This document shows positions 57,884 to 64,000 of a DNA stretch of 64,000 nt, one piece after another. The notes below the pieces were generated by a model. It was not told the origin of the DNA and did no database searches. It saw only the letters and a list, made by a program, of their open reading frames with translations. The translations under genes and the position numbers were made by a program. The number at the start of each line of letters is the position of its first letter. Position 1 is the stretch's first letter. The DNA is from Metallyticus violacea (taxonomy: Eukaryota; Arthropoda; Insecta; Mantodea; Metallyticidae), in NCBI GenBank assembly GCA_030762175.1, contig CM060831.1, positions 75,431,001 to 75,495,000 on the forward strand, given 5' to 3'.

Positions 57884-58744
57884 TACAAGGGGTGCCAAAA
57901 TCCTATACACACTTCAAGCAAAGAAAAATAACAAAACTGAATTCACACAAACAGAAAATGATGAGCACTATCATCTTAGATTTTCACAGTTACAACAGTA
58001 ACCCCATCGGCGTCGATACACTTCTGAGTACGTTAAACTACTGATTGAGTAACGTTTGCGAAAGTGTCCTCAGCGATTGCAGCACATGCCGTTTCAATTC
58101 CTTCCCAAAGTGCTGTCAGTGTAGCTGGTTTCTACGGTATACAACATCGTTAAGTGTTCCTCATAGGTAGAAGTCCAACGGAGTTAGATCCGTTGAACGC
58201 GGTGGAAACAACTCAATCGGACCTCTTCGTCCTAGATTTGTAGATTTCTGCGGTGAGTGCTCAAAACGTTCCAAAACCATAGCCGAGGACCCGGAGCTTG
58301 TTGCTGTGCGAGGTCTCCCAGATCTGCCCTTGTGAACATCGCATAGGGTACCTAGAGTCTCAAATTTGTCTCAAATGCGTGCAATTGTTTACTCGCGTGG
58401 CGGTTCTGTTCTTTACACACGTCGCCATTGCCTTTGAACTTCAGCAACACTCTCAGTTTTCCAGTACCACTTTAAAAGTGCTTTCCGCTGTTCAAACGAT
58501 AATCTTGGCTACATTTTGTTGTAGCAACGCTAGCACAACGTAATGTGAATCACATCTGTTTACAGAACATCATACGATTATCTTGACTTCATTTGTTCAT
58601 TTTGATTTACCTGTCACGTAGCAACGCTACCATAATGTATGTGAGTCACATCTGTTTACAGAACATCATACTACACATTACTGTTGTTTTGCGGTCCAAC
58701 TTTGAAATATATTAAATAGATATATTTTTTTGGCATCCTCGGTA
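57884..58744 (-). mobile_element. Deleted DUF4817-type Tc1/mariner element, copy 2
   Basis: TA flanks both ends (57884-57885 and 58743-58744). The termini are inverted repeats (CAAGGGGTGCCAAAA at left; inverted CCGAGGATGCCAAAA at right). On the minus strand the element carries the N-terminal block (ALLKWYWKTESVAEVQRQW), VHKGRSGRPRTATS, LERFEHSPQKSTNLGRRGP, then directly PPRSTDLTPLDFYL (about 58206-58165, third catalytic block) and CAAIAEDTFANVTQSVV at the C-terminus. The first and second catalytic blocks are deleted, and frameshifts are present. Two copies of the TGTTTACAGAACATCAT word (58555 and 58653) lie 98 bases apart in the leader, as in the copy at 30085-30766. Confidence 0.85.
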
Positions 58745-59695
58745 GATGTACCATATTGCTTTCATCAGTTTGGCCTATTTTAAGGCACTGCAATGCAAAA
58801 AGTAATTAATTTCATTATTTTTATACGTGCATATCGTAAAATTCATCATTTATGGTAGATAAAAATTTTCCTATAGCAACATATAGAACCCATATGGGAA
58901 TCGAACGAGATCTTCTGTTATGCCTAATGTACTGAACCTCACACATGTATTAGCCTATAGATTTGTGTTATTCAATGAGAATATAATATTTATTGGAGGG
59001 TTTGTGACTTGGGCTGGGGAATAGGGTTATTTTTTTGTGAAGGGCATAATTTGAACGAGTGGCAAGTCCGTCTCTATTATACACAGATGTGTACTCAAGG
59101 GGATTAAAAATAAAAGCATAATCTTTCCAGGGGTCTGTTTCCCGTGCATTTTGAAATTTGTTTGTACTTTGGCTTTAGCGCAAAACGGGCCTGCTCGCCT
59201 ATTGTGAAAATATTTTCAGAGGCTGTACGGGAATGCCACCCACTTCTAATGCTAATCTCGCATTTATCCATTTTGCCGGTTGCTGCCAGATACAGCTCCA
59301 TGGGGTTGGTTGAATAAATATAGCGCTTAGGGAAATGTGTTTATCTGTTGAAACCGCAGCATCAATATTTTTCGAAGCTGGGTAAAATTGTGGAGCGAAG
59401 TGAGAAAGTATTTTTGTCAATCTTAAAACGCATCACTTCCATTAAGGCGTTAGGGCGTCTTTGATTTCAAAGTTTGGGTTACATAAAGCACATTTAATTA
59501 TTTTTTGGACCTTAGATGAAACTATGCACATTTACTAAATGAAGGAGCTAAACTCAGCGAAAGTATCAATTTGCTCAACACGCCAACTAGCAGAGACACC
59601 GCAATATAGAGGAATTGAGCAAATAAGAATTTTATAGAATAGGATAGAACAGAAAAGGAAGGAGTGATATGTTTTGGCACCCAGGCAGTCTGATG
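58745..59695. other. No gene recognised; weak tRNA-like spot
   Basis: On the minus strand at about 58880-58950, CTCGTTCGATTCCCATATGG is B-box-like. Frames at 59104-59420 (minus) have no motif. TGCTCAACACGCCAACTAGC near 59570 is unremarkable. Confidence 0.4.
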
Positions 59696-59699
59696 AGTC

Positions 59700-60680
59700 T
59701 TTCGTTCCGACCTAGGTGCACCTCAGGGAGAAAGAGCTCAGTCAAGACCAGCTCTCAGACCATATCGATAGTACACAAAATGGCGGCGACCGAGATTCAA
59801 CCATGTAGCTACAATTAAAGACATGGGTTTGTTTATTTTGTTCCTTGCAGTTACGTTGTTTATTACAATGGTGTTTAGTTTGAAATAAATCAGCAGTAGT
59901 GCGTTAGTTTCTCTTCTTGTTTTTATTAAGTTAATATTGATTTAATGAAATTACACCAGGAACTTGTACAATAGAAAGTGTTTAGCTCAACATAGGTAGT
60001 TCTTGTTGTGTGCCCGGATGCACTTCTAATTATGCCAGTGCACCACATACTACCATATTTAAATTTCCCAGTATTTTGGTTAAAATTAATTGTTCTATTT
60101 GTAGACAGCGTTGTAGTTTCATATAAATGGCCAACCATTTTATATTTGTATGACTTTACAAAATCCCACTATCAAATCTGTATATACGAGTAGATTCATG
60201 TGTGTTTAAACGATTCATTAATTTTGCACTACAGTGAGTTTTGTTAAAATAATTTTTATGCATGTTGTTAATGAAAAGTACTTGTTTAAGGTACTTTTAT
60301 TTATCATGTTGTTGCAGTTATAATTATTAAATATTATTATTAATAATTAATAATAATTATATTATTATTATTTCATTACTCTGCAGTAAAAGGAAATGTG
60401 CAGTAGTTGATTTTTGTAGCACGTTGATTTTATATGCTTTGTTTTTATGCTCTGTTTATATACGAGAAGGTTTGTTTCTAAACAAATTCATACTCTTAAA
60501 ATCATCTAAATATTTTGTAATAACAAATACTGTCATTTTGTAAACATATTTCTGCGTTATAGTTTCACATTTGCTTTTGGTGGTTGCAGAGCGACAGCAG
60601 CCACCATTTTGTTCCGCATTGTAGTCTGGGAAGTGAGGTCGGTTTTAGATGAGACACTTGGTGGCCAGGAGCCACAGGTG
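59700..60680 (+). mobile_element. THAP-domain fragment, possible P-element-like relic
   Basis: Codons from about 59992 read (ATA) GSSCCVPGCTSNYASAPHT and TIFKFPSILVKINC. This is the start of a THAP domain: C-x4-C zinc ligands near the N-terminus and the xxFKFP block. The first codon is ATA where ATG would be expected, and the frame ends at a stop about 60120, before the C-x-x-H half. Imperfect inverted repeats around ACAAAATGGCGGCGACCG (59776) and GCAGCCACCATTTTGTTCC (60596) lie on either side. P-type transposases begin with THAP domains, so a shortened P-like element is a reasonable inference. A decayed host THAP exon is the alternative. Confidence 0.45.
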
Positions 60681-61060
60681 GCAACTCACGGAATTGTTTA
60701 CAGATCTTAGGTCCTAGATGTTGGCAGGCATTTGAAAACCACAAATATCTTCCCCAATAGCGAGCCCCCAGAGAACCTCCAAGCCAGACGGCAGGACAGA
60801 TCTCTCTCCAAAGCGCAAATCCATCACCACGCCGCGCAGCACTAACCTGCTTTTCCAGACACTTTCAATACTGCACCAGAGCTATGGAATGAAATAACAT
60901 GAATTGCGAAAACGGAAAATTCATGTTAAAAATATTCATCCTAACATTCTCCTACGAGAGAAAAACTACAATTAATTCTGTCAGCATAACCGTCCGAGGG
61001 TTTGAACCCCAGATCTCTCGAATACCAATCTTATTGCTTGAGTTACCCTGACGAGTAAGA
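60681..61060 (-). repeat. tRNA-related repeat (family D), 3' truncated copy
   Basis: On the minus strand the head reads CAGGGTAACTCAAGCAATAA and GGGGTTCAAACCC (a good B box). The body includes GTTAGTGCTGCGCGGCGTGG and GAGGTTCTCTGGGGGCTCGC. It corresponds to the 6585-7115 unit but lacks its 3' tail. Confidence 0.55.
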
Positions 61061-61747
61061 GTTGATAGTGAATCTTGAAGCATGACAATCTGCACCGAAG
61101 CCTATGCTCTCGCATTTAATGGTGAATGAATCTTACGGTACCGCAAGCGCCATCTGTAAAATAACCCGCAAACACTTCAACATGTGTCTCTTGTAAAACC
61201 ATATTACTTTTAAAGTCAGACAAGGACTGCGTTCTCAGTAGTGGGTGCAAGTTGGGATGGTTATTGACTCATTGATGGAATTTAACACTGCACAGCAGAT
61301 AGATAAATATTCATCAGAGTGGATATGTACCATAGTTTTCTCTAGAATTAGATGAATACCGGAAAATATCCACTTTTTTCATTACAAACGCCATTTTGGT
61401 ACCAAGAAAAAAACCCGGAACAGCAGTCCAAAAATGCACATATAAATTAGATGTCATGACTTTTAAGATATAAGGACTGTAAGATTTCATACATAGAAAA
61501 TAGAGTAGATTAAATTACAACTAAAGTATTTAAATGCACTTCATCCCCCCCCCCCTCTATCTTTGGCCTCTTTCACTAACGTTAATAATTTCAGAGAACG
61601 GGTTTGACCTGCTACAGAAGACCGTTATATTTTAAATTCCAATTAATTAATGAATCTCATTTAAAGCTCTTCACCCTTATATTCTCTTATATAGAGGCAT
61701 AAAAACTCTTTCAGTGACTTTCAATTCTGTCAGAACTTTACCGCATG
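61061..61747. other. No gene recognised; poly-C run
   Basis: A run of about 13 C lies at 61544-61556. Nothing else is supported. Confidence 0.5.
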
Positions 61748-61938
61748 TACGAGAGTATGTCCATAAGTTTCCGATCTCGCCGATTAAGGATTAAAGCCTT
61801 CACAAAATCCTTTTCTGGTGTCATACCTAATCTGTTAAGTAAAGAATTGTAGCTGTAACTTTCGCGCGGCTGTGTTCAGTTGTTTATATATAGCTGCATA
61901 AAGAAGGCTGTGTGTAGAAGATTATGATATGTTTAAAA

Positions 61939-62795
61939 TGGAGCATCGAGCTATTATTAAGTATTTCTCCAAATGGAATTAAACAGCGATTAGATGGTGT
62001 ATATAGTGAAGTACCTCTCTCATATTCTTGAAGACGAAGAGCGTGCTGTCTTTGGAGGTGCTCACTCCTGAAAACATCTCTCTTGTGGAAGAAGAAATTA
62101 TGGAAAACCTCGGCTCAAAGTTACAGAAATAGCAGCAGTTTCTTTTAAAAAAAAAACACAGTCCTTTGAATTATTCATGATTATTGAAATATGAATAAAA
62201 TTAGTGCAAGCTGGTGCCTAGACTTCTTTCCTCGGTCCAAAAGCAGCAGCAAGTCATCTGCTGTCAGGCATTTTTGGAGCTCTGCCGTGGCAACGAGAGA
62301 GAAAGAGAGAGAGAAGTTCTACAAGCCATGGTTATAGGGGATGAAACTGTGATCCTCTACTATGATTCCTTGTACAAAAGAGAATCAATGGAGTGGCATA
62401 AACCTGGTGAAGTACCGCCACTAAAGGCCAACGTCCCTTAGTCAACCAAGAACATCATGGCAACAATTTTTTGGCACTGTGAAGGAATACTGTTCATTGA
62501 CTTCAAGGAGAGGAACACCACAGTAAATGGGGCGTACTATGCTGGCCTACTGCACAGACTACGTGCTTTCATCAAAGAGAAAAAGCGAGGAAAGCTGAGT
62601 GGTGGTGTGCGCCCTCTTCGCGACAACGCGCCTGTGCACACAGCTCTTGTTGCAAAGGAAGCTGTGGAGACATGCGGCTTCAAGGAAATCGACTATCCAC
62701 CCTACAGCCCAGATCTAACTCCCAGCGACTATTTCCTCTTCTTAGAACTCAAAAAGGACCTTCGAGGAAGGGAATTTAAGAGTGACGAATAAGTG
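61939..62795 (+). pseudogene. Mariner transposase pseudogene (copy 2), nearly open C-terminal half
   Basis: The N-terminal part (MEHRAIIKYFS at about 61939, then damaged) is frameshifted. From 62214 to 62792 the frame is continuous except for one TAG at 62439. It holds RLLSSVQKQQQVICCQAFLE, GDET with the first Asp at 62340, ILFIDFKERNTTVNGAYYAG, RDNAPVHTALVAKEAVETCG (second Asp 62622) and YSPDLTPSDYFLFLELKKDL (third Asp 62727). Exactly 34 residues separate the last two Asps, the mariner D,D34D signature. A GA expansion adds four residues (RERE) before the first Asp relative to copy 1. A TAA at about 62790 truncates the C-terminus. With the TAG, the lost right end and the damaged N-terminus, it is inactive. 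Confidence 0.88.
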
Positions 62796-62859
62796 ATGGA
62801 TGTTGTTTATGCCCATTTTGTGGGCATAAACAACATCCATCACTTATTCGTCACACTTA
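62777..62859. repeat. Perfect 34-base hairpin inside mariner copy 2
   Basis: The stretch 62782-62815 is exactly inverted at 62821-62854 with a 5-base loop (TTTTG). One mismatch further out, a few more bases pair. Copy 1 (about 42200-42250) has only the left arm followed by normal sequence, so the right arm is an inserted inverted copy. Confidence 0.95.
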
Positions 62860-62972
62860 TAAAAGACAATACTTCTGTCTATTTTTGTTAGGGGGGGGGG
62901 ATTGCGATGTAAATTGAGAAATGCGACAAGTGTATTGCAATAAAAGGTTAACTATATTTAAAAGTGAAATAT

Positions 62973-63663
62973 AATCTTCACATCCTGCTCTCCTTGCTCT
63001 TGGAATAAGAAAGTCCAAAGTAAGTCACAATCTTCTGATAAATCGACTGCAGTAATAATATAAGAAATAGAACAGATGCATTCCCATTTCGCTAAGTCCG
63101 ACGAGAACGTCTTGGTGGTGTCACGCCCGACTTAGCACGGCAGTTGCCTGGTTTTGTGAACCACAATATATATTTACCAATCACTGGTACTCTTTGAAAG
63201 TCAGTGATTAAATGTGTAATATGGTACTTGGTTACTCTTTTTAAGGCCTTCACAGTACCAGAAACTACTTACAGTCGCAAACACAACCTTCGTAGTTGTA
63301 TTTATAAATTGCAAATTTGATTAAAGTGGTGAATGTTTTAATGTATGTGCATTGCATTCATTTTTAGGCCAATCCTCTTCCAGCAACGGTTTCCAGTCTT
63401 GGCGCTATCCCATAGATAGAGTGCATTAGTAACCTCCGTGCTGACCAAGAAGATTAATTTTGTCTTTAAGATCACTATATCACTATAACTTTACAAATGA
63501 TCCCTAAGACGACATATGTAATTGCAGCATGTTCCTTTGTTTCCACAGCACCATCTTTGTATACTCATATTTTGTTGTGAATTGTAGGCTCAGTTGTGTT
63601 TGGGTAACTATATAGTCATTAAGTCATTCCTGAATAAATAAGAAAGGGTAACTTGTAACTCTG
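62973..63663. other. No gene recognised
   Basis: AT-rich DNA; no supported feature. Confidence 0.5.
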
Positions 63664-63770
63664 ATTTTTTTTTTTTTTTGAATGATTTATTTATGGACGC
63701 TCTTTAACAGCTCAGGTCATCAGCGTCCCATTCAACTCAGGGCGTGAAACGGCCGACAAATTTTGCTCAG
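63664..63770 (-). repeat. SINE family A, 5' truncated, minus strand
   Basis: On the minus strand CCTCTGAGCAAAATTTGTCG, GATGACCTGAGCTGTTAAAG and GCGTCCATAAATAAAT, then an A run, match the family 3' half. The head and first half are missing. TTGTAACT before the T run and TTGTAGCT after the truncation may be a decayed target duplication. Confidence 0.85.
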
Positions 63771-64000
63771 AGGTTGTAGCTATGAGGAATGCACTTTGCT
63801 CGTTGCGATAAATGTTAAAGTTCATTGGTATGAATAGCGATGCGAGAATTAGATGTTCTTAGCGTTATAGTAATGCAATAGTCAAATGAACGAACATATA
63901 ATTGCTCTTTCGGCTCCTATATTAAATGATATGAAAAATACGCCATGCTTGCATTTAGCTTTAGTGCAGAAAAGGACAGTACTTACTTTACCAAGATAGC
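63771..64000. other. No gene recognised
   Basis: Nothing supported up to the window end. Confidence 0.5.

Larger units (their letters stand above)
61748..62972 (+). mobile_element. Mariner element, copy 2 of the 41-kb family, right end lost
   Basis: The left terminus CGAGAGTATGTCCATAAGTT (61750) follows TA and matches the copy at 41152. Collinearity with copy 1 continues through the G run (about 62891) to AACTATATTTAAAAGTGAAA near 62970 and then stops. The right terminal repeat is therefore missing. Confidence 0.85.

Overview
The window looks like non-coding DNA from an arthropod, most likely an insect with a repeat-rich genome. It is strongly AT-rich, and no reading frame is longer than about 145 codons. 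I found no convincing host exon, rRNA or functional tRNA. Nearly everything recognisable is transposon debris. The insect assignment is an inference from the repeat types (mariner and Tc1 lineages, a Tc1/mariner-type element with a DUF4817-like N-terminus, piggyBac-like, hAT-like and THAP fragments, tRNA-headed SINEs). I cannot name the species.

Layout. 1-9 kb: a fold-back element with long inverted repeats (2035-2884), then two copies of a 500-base tRNA-related repeat (6585-7115 and 8695-9245). 9-18 kb: two mariner remnants, two copies of the main SINE family (one with a perfect 12-base target duplication at 12294-12589), another SINE-like unit and a hAT-like relic (16790-17640). 18-29 kb: the longest open frame (18633-19067), piggyBac-like N-terminal debris, a 235-base TA-flanked MITE (21590-21824), a Tc1/mariner fragment, a nested palindrome beside an internally deleted piggyBac-like element (24299-25740), a long pyrimidine tract and a mariner relic. 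30-37 kb: a deleted DUF4817-type element, a non-LTR reverse-transcriptase fragment, a Tc1 relic and a very long divergent palindrome (about 34.5-36.6 kb). 38-51 kb: mariner relics, a complete-length mariner (41152-42424), several SINEs and a LINE C-terminal fragment. 53-64 kb: another mariner, a SINE with target duplication, a LINE 3' half, a second deleted DUF4817-type element on the opposite strand (57886-58742), a THAP-domain fragment, a second copy of the 41-kb mariner family (61750-62972) and a truncated SINE.

These parts do not form an operon or pathway. They record successive insertions, internal deletions and fold-back rearrangements. The most interesting structures are the 2-kb palindrome, the inverted duplication inside the second mariner copy, the pair of independently shortened DUF4817-type elements that share a 98-base tandem repeat, and the nested inverted repeat next to the shortened piggyBac-like element. 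All family assignments come from reading motifs by eye; no database search was possible.
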